Program-made: the position numbers and the translations under genes | The notes under the pieces: generated by a model | Databases searched by the model: none | What the model was told of the DNA's origin: nothing | What the model saw: the letters and a program-made list of their open reading frames with translations, nothing else | Origin: Streptomyces xylophagus | GTDB taxonomy: Bacteria > Actinomycetota > Actinomycetes > Streptomycetales > Streptomycetaceae | Length of the DNA stretch: 64,000 nt | Assembly: GCF_000716435.1 (NCBI RefSeq) | Contig: NZ_JNWO01000005.1 | Span: forward strand, 124,001 to 188,000 | Direction: 5' to 3' | Part shown: positions 19,375-27,683 of the stretch, piece after piece | Position numbering within the stretch: the stretch's first letter is position 1 | How the letters are laid out: every line of letters begins with the position of its first letter

Positions 19375-19959
19375 GTGTCGGACCTCGACCTGCTGACCCA
19401 GTCCCTGGCGCGCAACGTCAAGCACTGGCGCTCGGTGCGCGGCTTCACCCTGGACGTGCTCGCCGCCCGGGCCGCCGTCAGCCGGGGCATGCTCATCCAG
19501 ATCGAGCAGGCCCGCACCAATCCCAGCATCGGCACGGTCGTCAAGATCGGCGACGCCCTCGGCGTCAGCATCACCACCCTCCTCGACTACGAGCAGGGCC
19601 CGAAGGTCCGCGTCGTCCCCGCCGACCGAGCCGTACGGCTGTGGCACACCGACGCCGGCAGCTACAACCGCCTCCTCGCCGGCACCGAGGCGCCCGGACC
19701 GCTGGAGATGTGGGACTGGCGGCTGATGCCGGGCGAGAGCAGCCCCTCCGAACCGCACCCCACCGGCACGGTCGAACTGGTCCACGTCACCGCGGGCGAA
19801 CTGACCCTCACCGTCGACGGCGAGGACCACCTCGTCCCGGCCGGCGCGAGCGCCACCTTCGAGGCCAACACCCCGCACACATACGGGAATCGGGGCGAGG
19901 TGCCGATGGAGATGATGATGATGGTGTCGGTCCCGCCGGTGCGCGGAGACACCCCGTGA
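19375..19959 (+). CDS. XRE-family regulator with C-terminal cupin domain
   Basis: DNA-binding regulator (194 aa). The helix-turn-helix is at residues 8-65 (RGFTLDVLAARAAVSRGMLIQIEQ) and the cupin sensor at about 105-190 (VELVHVTAGELTLTVDGEDHLVPAG, then ANTPHTYGN). Members of this layout sense a small ligand in the cupin pocket and usually control a neighbouring transporter or catabolic gene. The start is GTG. It is divergent from the EamA transporter and is followed 31 bp later by the YbaK-like gene. Confidence 0.92.
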   Translation: MSDLDLLTQSLARNVKHWRSVRGFTLDVLAARAAVSRGMLIQIEQARTNPSIGTVVKIGDALGVSITTLLDYEQGPKVRVVPADRAVRLWHTDAGSYNRLLAGTEAPGPLEMWDWRLMPGESSPSEPHPTGTVELVHVTAGELTLTVDGEDHLVPAGASATFEANTPHTYGNRGEVPMEMMMMVSVPPVRGDTP

Positions 19960-19990
19960 GCGGCCGCCGCAGGGCTGTTAGCGTGCCGTC

Positions 19991-20548
19991 ATGCGCGCAC
20001 CCATCGGACACTTCGACCACGCCACCCCCGCCCCCGACTGCCTCGACGAACTGACCCGCCCGGTCGCCGACGCCGTGCGCGCCTGGCGCGGCAGCGTCCC
20101 CGCCGAGCAGATCGTCTACGTCGACACGGACCCCGAGTGGGCCGACACCGCCACCTTCGTCGAGCACTACGGCCGCGAACTGCTGGACCAGTCCGCGAAC
20201 TGCGTGGTCGTGGCCGGAAAGCGCGGCGGCGAGACCATGCTGGCCGCCTGTGTGGTCCTGTCCACCACCCGCGTCGACGTGAACGGCGTCGTACGCCGCC
20301 AACTCGGCGCCCGCAAGGCCTCGTTCGCCTCCATGGACACCGCTACCGGCGAGAGCGGCATGGAGTACGGCGGCATCACCCCCGTCGGACTCCCCACCGA
20401 CTGGCCGGTGTTGGTGGACTCGGCCGTCGTGGACCTCCCGTACGTCCTCGTCGGCAGCGGACGCCGACGCGGCAAACTCCTCGTCCCCGGCAAGGCGTTC
20501 GCGGAACTTCCGGGCGCGGTCGTGCTCGAGGGTCTCGGGGTCGCCTGA
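19991..20548 (+). CDS. YbaK/EbsC-family aminoacyl-tRNA deacylase-like protein
   Basis: Protein (185 aa) of the YbaK/ProX editing-domain family, which hydrolyses mischarged aminoacyl-tRNAs in trans. The C-terminal half carries the pattern ARKASFASMDTATGESGMEYGGITPVGLP, then PVLVDSAV and LVGSGRRRGKLLVPGKAF. The substrate cannot be told from sequence. The ATG has no strong ribosome site. Its stop codon lies inside the inverted repeat at 20544-20577, which it shares with the convergent CDF gene. Confidence 0.82.
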   Translation: MRAPIGHFDHATPAPDCLDELTRPVADAVRAWRGSVPAEQIVYVDTDPEWADTATFVEHYGRELLDQSANCVVVAGKRGGETMLAACVVLSTTRVDVNGVVRRQLGARKASFASMDTATGESGMEYGGITPVGLPTDWPVLVDSAVVDLPYVLVGSGRRRGKLLVPGKAFAELPGAVVLEGLGVA

Positions 20549-20577
20549 CATCAGGCCATGCTGTGCCTGATGTCAGG
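20544..20577. terminator. Bidirectional terminator hairpin spanning two stop codons
   Basis: Perfect 13-bp inverted repeat CCTGACATCAGGC (20544-20556) / GCCTGATGTCAGG (20565-20577) with an 8-nt loop. It contains the YbaK-like stop (TGA at 20546) and the end of the convergent CDF gene. Confidence 0.75.
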
Positions 20578-20587
20578 CCATGCTGTG
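20544..20587. repeat. 22-bp tandem duplication at convergent gene ends
   Basis: Two head-to-tail 22-bp units (20544-20565 and 20566-20587) ending in CAGGCCATGCTGTG and differing at two bases. The second unit encodes the last residues and stop of the CDF transporter. The first extends the same sequence into the neighbouring stop codon. Confidence 0.8.
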
Positions 20588-21622
20588 GTGGGCCAACTCC
20601 CCGTGCGGGTCCGCCTCGCCGGGCACCGGCGCCGGATCGGCGTGCACCAGGGCCGCCGTGAGCCGCGGCACCGCGTGCAACAGCGCGTGCTCCGCCGCCA
20701 CGGCGACGGCGTGGGCCTGCCGTACCGTCGCCTCCCCGTCCACGACCAGCGCCACCTCGGCGCGCAGCCGGTGCCCGATCCAGCGCAGCCTCAACTCGCC
20801 CACGCCGCGCACCCCTTCGACCTCCCGCACGGCGTGCTCGGCGCGGTCCACCAGGTCGGGATCGACGGCGTCCATCACGCGCCGGAACACCTCGCGCGCC
20901 GCGTCCCGCAGCACCAGGGCGATCGCTGCCGTGATCGCCAACCCCACGATCGGGTCGGCGAGTTGCCAGCCCAGCGCCGCACCACCGGCGCCGATCAGCA
21001 CGGCCAGCGAGGTGAACCCGTCGGTGCGGGCGTGGAGTCCGTCGGCGACCAGCGCGGCAGAACCGATCTCCCGCCCGACGCGGATGCGGTACCTGGCCAC
21101 CCACTCGTTGCCCACGAACCCGACGAGCGCCGCGACGGCGACCACGGGAACGTGCGTGACGGGACGCGGATCGAACAGCCGGTCCACCGCCGCCCAGGCC
21201 GCGAAGGCGGCGGACGCGGCGATCGTCAGCACGATCGCGATTCCGGCCAGGTCCTCGGCGCGCCCGTAGCCGTACGTGAAGCGGCGGGTGGCGGCCCGGC
21301 GGCCGAGGACGAACGCGATGCCGAGCGGTACGGCGGTCAGCGCGTCCGCCGCGTTGTGCACCGTGTCGCCGAGCAGCGCGACCGACCCGGACACGACCAC
21401 CACGACCGCCTGCACCAGCGCCGTCACCCCGAGCACCGCGAGCGACACCCAGAGCGCGCGCATACCGCGGGCCGAGGACTCCAGCGCGGAGTCGAGTTTG
21501 TCGGCGGTCTCGTGGGAGTGGGGAGTGAGGAGGTGGGTGAGGCGGTGCCGGACACCCTTGGGGGAGTGGTGATGGTGGTGCCCGTGTTCATGGCCGTGAT
21601 CGTGGTGGTGCTGGTCGCTCAC
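20573..21622 (-). CDS. Cation diffusion facilitator (Zn/Co/Ni exporter type)
   Basis: Membrane metal/proton antiporter (349 aa). A His-rich N-terminal tail (residues 5-19, almost all His, Asp, Gly) precedes six helices. The two metal-site motifs are visible as HNAAD in helix 2 (GDTVHNAADAL) and HARTD in helix 5 (ADGLHARTDGF). A cytoplasmic C-terminal domain follows (VRGVGELRLRWIGHRLRAEV). GTG at 21622 is chosen for its GGAAGGGG upstream and because it begins just before the His-rich tail. The divergent ArsR gene points to metal-induced control. Confidence 0.93.
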   Translation of the reverse strand: MSDQHHHDHGHEHGHHHHHSPKGVRHRLTHLLTPHSHETADKLDSALESSARGMRALWVSLAVLGVTALVQAVVVVVSGSVALLGDTVHNAADALTAVPLGIAFVLGRRAATRRFTYGYGRAEDLAGIAIVLTIAASAAFAAWAAVDRLFDPRPVTHVPVVAVAALVGFVGNEWVARYRIRVGREIGSAALVADGLHARTDGFTSLAVLIGAGGAALGWQLADPIVGLAITAAIALVLRDAAREVFRRVMDAVDPDLVDRAEHAVREVEGVRGVGELRLRWIGHRLRAEVALVVDGEATVRQAHAVAVAAEHALLHAVPRLTAALVHADPAPVPGEADPHGELAHHSMA

Positions 21623-21675
21623 GTGCGTCCCCTTCCGGTGCGCGGGTGGACGTACGGCGTCCACAGGGCCATTAT

Positions 21676-21722
21676 GTGCGTATGAGCGCACGCATGCACC
21701 TATCACCTGCGCATGATGCGCA
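21676..21722. promoter_or_regulatory. Candidate ArsR-type operator palindromes
   Basis: GTGCG-TATGAG-CGCAC at 21676-21691 and TGCGCAT-G-ATGCGCA at 21708-21722, the latter with perfect 7-bp arms. Both lie at the start of the ArsR-family gene and upstream of the divergent CDF exporter, so either could be an autoregulatory site. Confidence 0.4.
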
Positions 21723-22041
21723 TCCGCGCACCCCCGGCGAGGAACAGTTCGCGCTGGCGGCCGAACTCCTGGCCCTCCTCGGCGACCGCACCCGCCTGAC
21801 CCTCCTGCACGCGCTGACGGCGGGCGAGTCCGACGTCAGCACCCTCACGGAGGCATGCGACGCGGCCCGCCCGGCCGTCAGCCAGCATCTGGCGCGGCTG
21901 CGCCTCGCGGGGCTGGTGACCACGCGCAAGGAGGGCCGCCGGGTCATCTACTCACTGAGCGACGGCCATCTACGACGGCTCGTCGACGAGGCGCTGAACG
22001 TGGCCGACCACCGGCTCAACGACCGCCCGCCGCACGACTGA
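21682..22041 (+). CDS. ArsR/SmtB-family metal-responsive regulator
   Basis: Winged-helix repressor (119 aa). The core LLALLGDRTRLTLLHALTAGESDVSTL is followed by the recognition helix region ARPAVSQHLARLRLAGLV and the wing TRKEGRRVIYSL, the usual SmtB/CzrA layout. The C-terminal helix DHRLND with His and Asp could form the interfacial metal site. The divergent CDF exporter is the likely target. The start may be ATG at 21682 or 21694, and both lie within the palindrome cluster. Confidence 0.9.
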   Translation: MSARMHLSPAHDAHPRTPGEEQFALAAELLALLGDRTRLTLLHALTAGESDVSTLTEACDAARPAVSQHLARLRLAGLVTTRKEGRRVIYSLSDGHLRRLVDEALNVADHRLNDRPPHD

Positions 22042-22044
22042 CAA

Positions 22045-22086
22045 TTTATTGGGGAACCGGTGTCCTTTTATTGGGGACCGGTGTCC
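22045..22086. repeat. 21-bp tandem duplication at convergent gene ends
   Basis: TTTATTGGGGAACCGGTGTCC (22045-22065) is followed by the same sequence lacking one A (22067-22086). The second unit includes the stop and last codons of the 4-hydroxybenzoate hydroxylase; the first fills the gap to the ArsR gene. Confidence 0.8.
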
Positions 22087-23294
22087 TTGCCCAGGTACGA
22101 CTCCGCGAACGCGAGCCCGGCGGCGGGGGATTCGAAGACGCGGCGCAGTCGGGCGAGGGTGGTGCCCGCGCGGTACGGATCGCCCGACGAGGCGCCGTGG
22201 TACACCTCGGAGAGCCACTGCGAGAACTCCTGGTACTCCCAGACGCGACCCAGACAGGCCTCCGAATAGCCGCCCAGGCCTACGGAGTCGCCCATCGTGA
22301 GGTACGCGACGAGCGCGTCGCCGAGCAGGAACGCGTCGTGCAGGGCGAGGTTCATGCCCTTCGCGGCGATGGGCGCGGTGAGGTGGGCCGCGTCGCCCGC
22401 GAGGAAGAGGCGGCCGAACACCATGGGCTCGACAACGTAGTTGTGCATGTCGAGCACGCGCTTCTCGATCAGCCGACCCTCGGTCAGCGGCGGGGCGCCG
22501 GTCGCGGCGAGCCGGTGCTGGAGCTCGGCCCAGACGCGGTCGTCCGGCCAGTTGTCGGGGTCGTCGCCGGGCGGGCACTCCAGGTAGTAGCGGGTGACTT
22601 CCGGACTGCGCGCCATGTGCCCGGCAAACCCGCGCGGGTGGACGCCGAACAGCACACAGTCCGAGGACGGCGGCGCCTCGGCGAGCAGCGCGAGCCACCC
22701 TATGCCGTAGTCGTGCCGCGCGACACGGGCCCGCTCCGGCGGCAACGCGGCCCGGGTCACCCCGCGCGCACCGTCACAGCCCGCCACGAAGTCGCAGCGC
22801 ACGAGCTGCCGTTGACCGGTTTCCGGGTCGGTGTACGACACCGCCGGGCGGTCGGTGTCCAGGTCGTGCAGCTCGACGTCCCGCACGCCGAAACGGATCT
22901 CGCCGCCCAGCACGTCCGCGTACTCCCGCACCAGATCCGTCACGAGCAACGGCTGCGGATAGACGTAGTGGTGATGCCCCGTCAACTCGGTGTACGACAG
23001 CCGGTGCCGCTGCCCGCCGAACCGGAACTCGCACTGCGTGTGCCGCTGCGCCCGCTCCAACAGGTTGGCGGCGAGGCCCCGTTGGCGCAGTCCTTCGACA
23101 GCCCACTCCTCGATGACACCGGCCCGTGGCCGCTGCTCGATGAACTCACGGGTCTCCGTCTCCAGCACCAGACAGTCGAGCCCGGCCGCCCGCAGGATGT
23201 TGCCGATGGTGAGCCCGGCGGGGCCGGCGCCCACGACGACGACCGGAAAGCGGGGCGTGGACGGGGAGTTGGGGTGGGGGGAGGTGGAAGTCAC
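22068..23294 (-). CDS. pobA: 4-hydroxybenzoate 3-monooxygenase
   Basis: FAD/NADPH-dependent hydroxylase (408 aa) converting 4-hydroxybenzoate to protocatechuate. The N-terminal FAD motif is VVVVGAGPAGLTIGN. The PHBH-specific features RPRAGVIEEWAVEGLR (about residue 60) and ELTGHHHYVYPQPLLVTDL (about 105) are present, as is the second flavin motif LFLAGDAAHLTAPIAAKGMNLALHD (about 290). The length matches the family. GTG at 23294 is preceded by CATACT, suggesting a leaderless start. It lies 84 bp downstream of an APC permease on the same strand. Protocatechuate ring-cleavage genes are not in the window. Confidence 0.92.
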   Translation of the reverse strand: MTSTSPHPNSPSTPRFPVVVVGAGPAGLTIGNILRAAGLDCLVLETETREFIEQRPRAGVIEEWAVEGLRQRGLAANLLERAQRHTQCEFRFGGQRHRLSYTELTGHHHYVYPQPLLVTDLVREYADVLGGEIRFGVRDVELHDLDTDRPAVSYTDPETGQRQLVRCDFVAGCDGARGVTRAALPPERARVARHDYGIGWLALLAEAPPSSDCVLFGVHPRGFAGHMARSPEVTRYYLECPPGDDPDNWPDDRVWAELQHRLAATGAPPLTEGRLIEKRVLDMHNYVVEPMVFGRLFLAGDAAHLTAPIAAKGMNLALHDAFLLGDALVAYLTMGDSVGLGGYSEACLGRVWEYQEFSQWLSEVYHGASSGDPYRAGTTLARLRRVFESPAAGLAFAESYLGKDTGPQ

Positions 23295-23310
23295 CGGACC
23301 AGTATGACGG

Positions 23311-23320
23311 TGTCCGGACA
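23311..23320. promoter_or_regulatory. Palindrome in the pobA promoter region
   Basis: Perfect 10-bp palindrome TGTCCGGACA, 17 bp upstream of the pobA GTG and overlapping its expected promoter. It could be the site of a PobR-type regulator; none is encoded nearby. Confidence 0.3.
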
Positions 23321-23378
23321 ACCGAAAACCGGCCACCTGGGCGGCGGCCGGTTCGGATGCGGCTGGGGAGGGACCGGA

Positions 23379-25016
23379 TCAGTGCGCGGGCGCGTCCGTG
23401 ATCACGACCTCGTCGATGCTGCGCTCGATGTCCTCGGACCGCGACGCGGTCGCCTTGGCCCAGTAGTAGATGCCGAGGGAGAAGACCGCGACCACCACGA
23501 TGTCCCACCACAGTGCGATGTGACCCTGACCACCGAAACTGCCCTGCCAGGAGATGAGTCCCAGACCCAGCAGATAGGCCGGCAGCCACTGCGCGGCCCT
23601 CCAGTCCAGCCGGGGCGCGTCGGGCCGCTCACTGGCCGTGGCGTACCAGGCGTAGGTGCCGAGCAGCAGGTAGCCGAGGACGATGGCGATGCCGAGCCGC
23701 CACAGGGTGTCCCAACCGGCCCAGTAGATGATGAGGTTGGCCACCACGAACGACAGCGGCGAGAGCACCTTGCCGAAGGGGAGCCGGTAGGGGCGCTCCA
23801 GCTGCGGCAGCCGGTCGGAGAACACGCCGTACGCCAGCGGGGCACCGGCGTACATCAGGACGCTCGCCGAGGTGATGAACCCGACCAGCTCCTGCCAGCT
23901 CGGGAACGGCAGGAAGCAGACCACGCCGGTCACGAAGGAGATGATCAGGCCGAACCACGGCACGCCCCGCTTGTCGGTGTCGGCGAAGACCTTCGGCGCG
24001 TAGCCGTTCTTGGACAGGCCGTAGGAGACGCGCGAGGTGGCGGTGGTGTAGATCAGGCCGGTGCCACCGGGGGAGATGATGGCGTCGAGGTACAGCACGA
24101 CGCTCAGCCAGCCGAGGCCCACCACGGTCGCGAGGCCCGCCCAGGGGCCGCTGATGCCGGCGTACGCCAGCTTGGCCCAGCCGTGTGCGAAGGAGCTGCC
24201 CGGGAGCGCGCCGATGAAAACGACCTGGAGCAGGACGTAGATGGTCGCGCCGATGGCCACGGAGCCGAGCGTCGCGCGTGGCAGGTCCCGCTTGGGGTCG
24301 CGGCTCTCGCCCGCGAGCTGGATGGCCTGCTCGAAGCCCAGCAGGGCGAAGATGATGCCGCTGGAACTGATCGCGCTCAGCACACCCTTGGCGCCGAACG
24401 GAGCGAAGCCGTGCGAGGTGAAGTTGCCCGGGTGGAAGTTGCCGACCGCGATGATGAATATCGCGGCGAGCGGCACGGCGATCTTCCACCAGGTCGCGGC
24501 GCTGTTGGTGTGCGCCAGGACCCGGACGCCCAGGAAGTTGACCACGACGAACACCGCCATGAGGATGACGGCGACGAGGATCCCGCTGCCCGTCAGCGTC
24601 CCGTCGGTGTGCTGGAAGCCGGTCGCCCAGGACCAGTGACCGGCGTAGCCGATCATCGCCTCGACCTCGACCGGCGCCACGGTCGCCGCCTGCAGCCAGG
24701 AGAACCAGCCGAAGGACATACCGGCCAGGCCGCCGAAGGCGTAGTGCGGATAGCGTGCCGTACCGCCCGCGACCGGGAACATACCGCCGAGTTCCGCGTG
24801 CACCAGGGCCAGCAGCACGATCGCCACCGTGCCGATCAACCAGGAGATGATCGCCGCCGGACCGGCCACCACCACGGCCTTCTCGGCGCCGTACAGCCAC
24901 CCGGAACCGATGATTGAGCCCACCGAGGCCCACATCAGTCCGATCAGTCCGACATCCCGCCGCAGACCGCTCGGGTCCCTGGTGGCCTCTGGTACGGACT
25001 GGTCAACACTCACCAT
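23379..25016 (-). CDS. APC-superfamily amino acid permease
   Basis: Membrane transporter (545 aa) with about 12 helices. The first helix has the APC signature GLIGLMWASVGSIIGSGWLYG, and FALLGFEQAIQLAGESRDPKRDLPRA near residue 245 is the conserved helix 6-loop motif. The substrate is probably an amino acid or related carboxylate and cannot be narrowed. ATG at 25016 was chosen because GAGAGG sits 9 nt upstream; the in-frame ATG at 25046 has none. It may be co-transcribed with pobA, which could hint at aromatic acid uptake, but that is inference. Confidence 0.9.
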   Translation of the reverse strand: MVSVDQSVPEATRDPSGLRRDVGLIGLMWASVGSIIGSGWLYGAEKAVVVAGPAAIISWLIGTVAIVLLALVHAELGGMFPVAGGTARYPHYAFGGLAGMSFGWFSWLQAATVAPVEVEAMIGYAGHWSWATGFQHTDGTLTGSGILVAVILMAVFVVVNFLGVRVLAHTNSAATWWKIAVPLAAIFIIAVGNFHPGNFTSHGFAPFGAKGVLSAISSSGIIFALLGFEQAIQLAGESRDPKRDLPRATLGSVAIGATIYVLLQVVFIGALPGSSFAHGWAKLAYAGISGPWAGLATVVGLGWLSVVLYLDAIISPGGTGLIYTTATSRVSYGLSKNGYAPKVFADTDKRGVPWFGLIISFVTGVVCFLPFPSWQELVGFITSASVLMYAGAPLAYGVFSDRLPQLERPYRLPFGKVLSPLSFVVANLIIYWAGWDTLWRLGIAIVLGYLLLGTYAWYATASERPDAPRLDWRAAQWLPAYLLGLGLISWQGSFGGQGHIALWWDIVVVAVFSLGIYYWAKATASRSEDIERSIDEVVITDAPAH

Positions 25017-25162
25017 GTCAAGGGGCCTCTCGAAGTCAGCACGCATGCTTAACGGGCAAGAGGCCTCAGGCTAGGAATGAATGAATATTTACAGAAGTCC
25101 GTTGTATGAAACTTTGCTTGTCTTCGAGGGCTTCTTTGACAGGTTCACAGCTTTACGACAGG

Positions 25163-25582
25163 TCAGTAGGAGCTACGACCGAGGCCCGGGATCTCGATCG
25201 CCGGGCACCGGTCCATCACCATCTCCAGACCCGCCGCCCTGGTCCGCTCGTACGCGGACTCGTCGATCACGCCGAGCTGGAACCACACTGCCTTCGCGCC
25301 CTTGGCGACCGCCTCGTCGGCGACCGGGCCGGCGAGGTCGCTGTTGACGAACACGTCGACGACGTCGACCTCGAAGGGGATGTCCGCGAGCGAGGCGTAC
25401 CCCTGCTCACCGTGGACCGTCTCCGCCTTGGGATGTACGGGGATCACGCGCTTGCCGAAGCGCCGCAGCACCTCCGCGACGCCGTACGCCGCGCGGGACC
25501 GGTTCGAGGACAGTCCCACGACCGCCCAGGTGTCACCGGACTCGGTGAGGATCTTGCGGACCGTTGCTGAGTCGCCGTACAC
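25163..25582 (-). CDS. CoA-binding domain protein (YccU type)
   Basis: Small Rossmann-fold protein (139 aa) of the CoA_binding/YccU family, related to the nucleotide-binding part of succinyl-CoA synthetase alpha. Motifs: WAVVGLSSNRSRAAYGVAEVL near residue 19, GKRVIPVHPKAETVHGEQGYASLADIP, VDVVDVFVN, and AKAVWFQLGVIDE. Its biochemical role is unknown. The start is GTG with a perfect AGGAGG 7 nt upstream. Confidence 0.88.
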   Translation of the reverse strand: MYGDSATVRKILTESGDTWAVVGLSSNRSRAAYGVAEVLRRFGKRVIPVHPKAETVHGEQGYASLADIPFEVDVVDVFVNSDLAGPVADEAVAKGAKAVWFQLGVIDESAYERTRAAGLEMVMDRCPAIEIPGLGRSSY

Positions 25583-25673
25583 GATCGGCCTCCTGGGACG
25601 GGTTCGTCGCCTGCTGCTGTCTTTGACGGGACAACAGCAGGCGACGGCCGGGGATTCCGCGCGGTGGGGCGGT

Positions 25674-27542
25674 TCAGTCCTCGACCACGGTCGTGTTGAG
25701 GCCCTTGTCGTAGTGGTTGCGGGCGATCTTGATGCCCGAGCTGCCGTGGAAGACGAACAGCGGTGAGGTGTACGGCGGTTGGTCCGGTCCGGCGAGGCGG
25801 CGGACCGTGTTGCCGGTGAAGGTGAAGCCGCCGACGCTCTTGGCGTTGACGACGGTGACGTCGCCGATGTCGAAGGAGTTGTGCTCGACCGCGATGTTGT
25901 GGTGCACCGGGTTCGCCGCGTCGACGACCTGGTTGGTCGGTTCCACGAAGATGACCGGGCCGGTGGGCCGGGTGAAGGTGTTGTCGCGGATCGTGAGGTC
26001 GGCGACCGGGCCCGACTCGTACCACTGGTAGGCGTCGGCGGAGACGTAGATGCTGGCCATGGACATCGCGTCGAAGCGGTTGCCGGTGATCAGGACGGGC
26101 TTCCGGGTGGTGACCAGGATGCCGCGGGTCGGCACGTTGCGGAACGTGTTGCCGGAGATGACGACCGACGGGGCGGCCGTGATGTTCTCGACGACCGTGC
26201 CGCCGATCTCGACCCCGGCGGGAACCGGCCGGTCGAAGGTGACGGTCATCGTGGTCAGGGACTTGGTGTGGTCCATGCCGCTGGGACCGTCCACCGCCGT
26301 GACCTTCGCGTGCGCGTCCGTCAGCGGGACCATCGTGCGCTTGGTCGTGAACTCGACCTCGTCACCCGGGGCGAACTGAGGGAAACCGGCGGTCTGCGGG
26401 TGTTCGTAGGCGAGGGTGAGGGTGTTCGGGCCCGGCTGTCCCGCGACTTCGAGATATGTGCCGTGGATGTTGATCGGGTCGTCGTGCGGGCCGTCGAAGA
26501 GGCTCCGGGTGATCGAGACCTTCCCCTTCACGCCGGACATCTGCACGAAGTCCGCGAACGAGGCCGTCGACCGGCCGGACTTCGGGTCGGGTGCGAAGTT
26601 CACCTTGTCGATGGAGATGTTCTCGCTGAACTGCCCGACCACACCGAAGGATTGGAGGTAGTAGGCGTTCATCGAGCGCATCGTGACGTTCTTGGACTGC
26701 CAGATGAAGGCGCCCGGTTCCGTGCGCTCGATGAGGCGCATCTGGTAGACGAGCCCGGCGTCCGTCGGCTGTGCCGCGGTGGTGTAGTCGATGCGGATCC
26801 GGCGGTTGCCGAGGTCGGTGACCGAGGCGACGTCGTTGAAGAGGGGGTTGTCCCCGCGCCAGGTCTTCTGCGCCTCGGGGTCGTGGATCTGCGTGTACTG
26901 GAGTCCGTCGACACCCGACCAGTACGGCTGCCCGGTGGCCGGGCTCTTCTCGCCGAGCCAGGTGATGTGCGTGCCGTTCACCTGGTAGGGGCTGCCGGCC
27001 GGGATCTTCAGGACGCGGTAGGCGTGCGCGTCAGTGCCGTCGGTGACACCGGCGGTGGCGACGGTCGCGTCGATGACCTCGGGGGCCGCGTAGTCGAACG
27101 AGAGGTTCTGGAACGTCACATCGGTCGAGCGGATCGACGCGAACGCCGTCTGCAGACCGTGGTAGACCAGCTTCGCCCCGCCGCCGTCGACGGTGACGTC
27201 GTGCATGTCCTCGATCAGCAGCCCGATCTTCTTGTCCCGGTAACGCTGGTCGGCGCCAACGGTGTTGGAGACGTACAGCTCCCGCGTCTCGGCCCGCTCG
27301 GGGTACAGCTGGTAGGTGCCCTTCGAGAAGACGATCCTGACCGGCCGGTCGCGGTCGACGCGCTTGGCGTGCCGCAGCGCCGCGACGACGGCGGGCGTCG
27401 AGTCGGTCCGGCCCGTGGGGTCGGCGCCGTAGGCATCGACGTCGACCACCGCCACCGGCGCCGGTCTCGACGCCGCGGCGACAGGACTGCCGCCGCCCAC
27501 GAGCAGCGCGAGCGCCACCCCGAGAAACACATACCGAGACAT
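25674..27542 (-). CDS. Secreted beta-helix glycosidase, GH110-like (alpha-1,3-galactosidase type)
   Basis: Secreted protein (622 aa) with a signal peptide (MSRYVFLGVALALLVGGGSPVAAA) and a right-handed parallel beta-helix. Features resembling GH110 exo-alpha-galactosidases: FSKGTYQLYPE near residue 80, GLLIEDMHDVTVDGGGAKLVYHG, FASIRSTDVTFQNLSFDY, and the acidic motif DGPHDDPINIHGTYL near 345 where the catalytic Asp residues of the family lie. Late repeats (VVISGNTFRNVPTRGILV, NRFDAMSMASIYVSADA) continue the helix. ATG at 27542 has GGAGGGG 6 nt upstream. A LacI-family gene lies directly upstream. GH110 is my best reading; another beta-helix family remains possible. Confidence 0.75.
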   Translation of the reverse strand: MSRYVFLGVALALLVGGGSPVAAASRPAPVAVVDVDAYGADPTGRTDSTPAVVAALRHAKRVDRDRPVRIVFSKGTYQLYPERAETRELYVSNTVGADQRYRDKKIGLLIEDMHDVTVDGGGAKLVYHGLQTAFASIRSTDVTFQNLSFDYAAPEVIDATVATAGVTDGTDAHAYRVLKIPAGSPYQVNGTHITWLGEKSPATGQPYWSGVDGLQYTQIHDPEAQKTWRGDNPLFNDVASVTDLGNRRIRIDYTTAAQPTDAGLVYQMRLIERTEPGAFIWQSKNVTMRSMNAYYLQSFGVVGQFSENISIDKVNFAPDPKSGRSTASFADFVQMSGVKGKVSITRSLFDGPHDDPINIHGTYLEVAGQPGPNTLTLAYEHPQTAGFPQFAPGDEVEFTTKRTMVPLTDAHAKVTAVDGPSGMDHTKSLTTMTVTFDRPVPAGVEIGGTVVENITAAPSVVISGNTFRNVPTRGILVTTRKPVLITGNRFDAMSMASIYVSADAYQWYESGPVADLTIRDNTFTRPTGPVIFVEPTNQVVDAANPVHHNIAVEHNSFDIGDVTVVNAKSVGGFTFTGNTVRRLAGPDQPPYTSPLFVFHGSSGIKIARNHYDKGLNTTVVED

Positions 27543-27613
27543 AACCAGCCCCTCCGGAGTATTCATGAGTCATCAAACACCCGATGAATATGCGGAGTTG
27601 CCGCCGATTTCCT

Positions 27614-27650
27614 GGTCGGATCTCCGACTGGAGTGTCCTTAGATCCGACC
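27614..27650. promoter_or_regulatory. Inverted repeat upstream of the GH110-like gene
   Basis: Perfect 10-bp arms GGTCGGATCT (27614-27623) and AGATCCGACC (27641-27650), separated by 17 nt, in the gap between the LacI gene and the beta-helix gene. It could terminate the LacI transcript or act as an operator. The left arm also overlaps a small palindrome, TCGGATCTCCGA. Confidence 0.4.
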
Positions 27651-27683
27651 TCTAGGTCAATGGTCTGGACGAGGCAGGGGCAG

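Noticed and set aside
21855..24917. 1020-codon plus-strand frame opposite pobA and the permease
   Set aside because: Low-complexity His/Arg/Gly-rich translation with no domain; both minus-strand genes are unambiguous.
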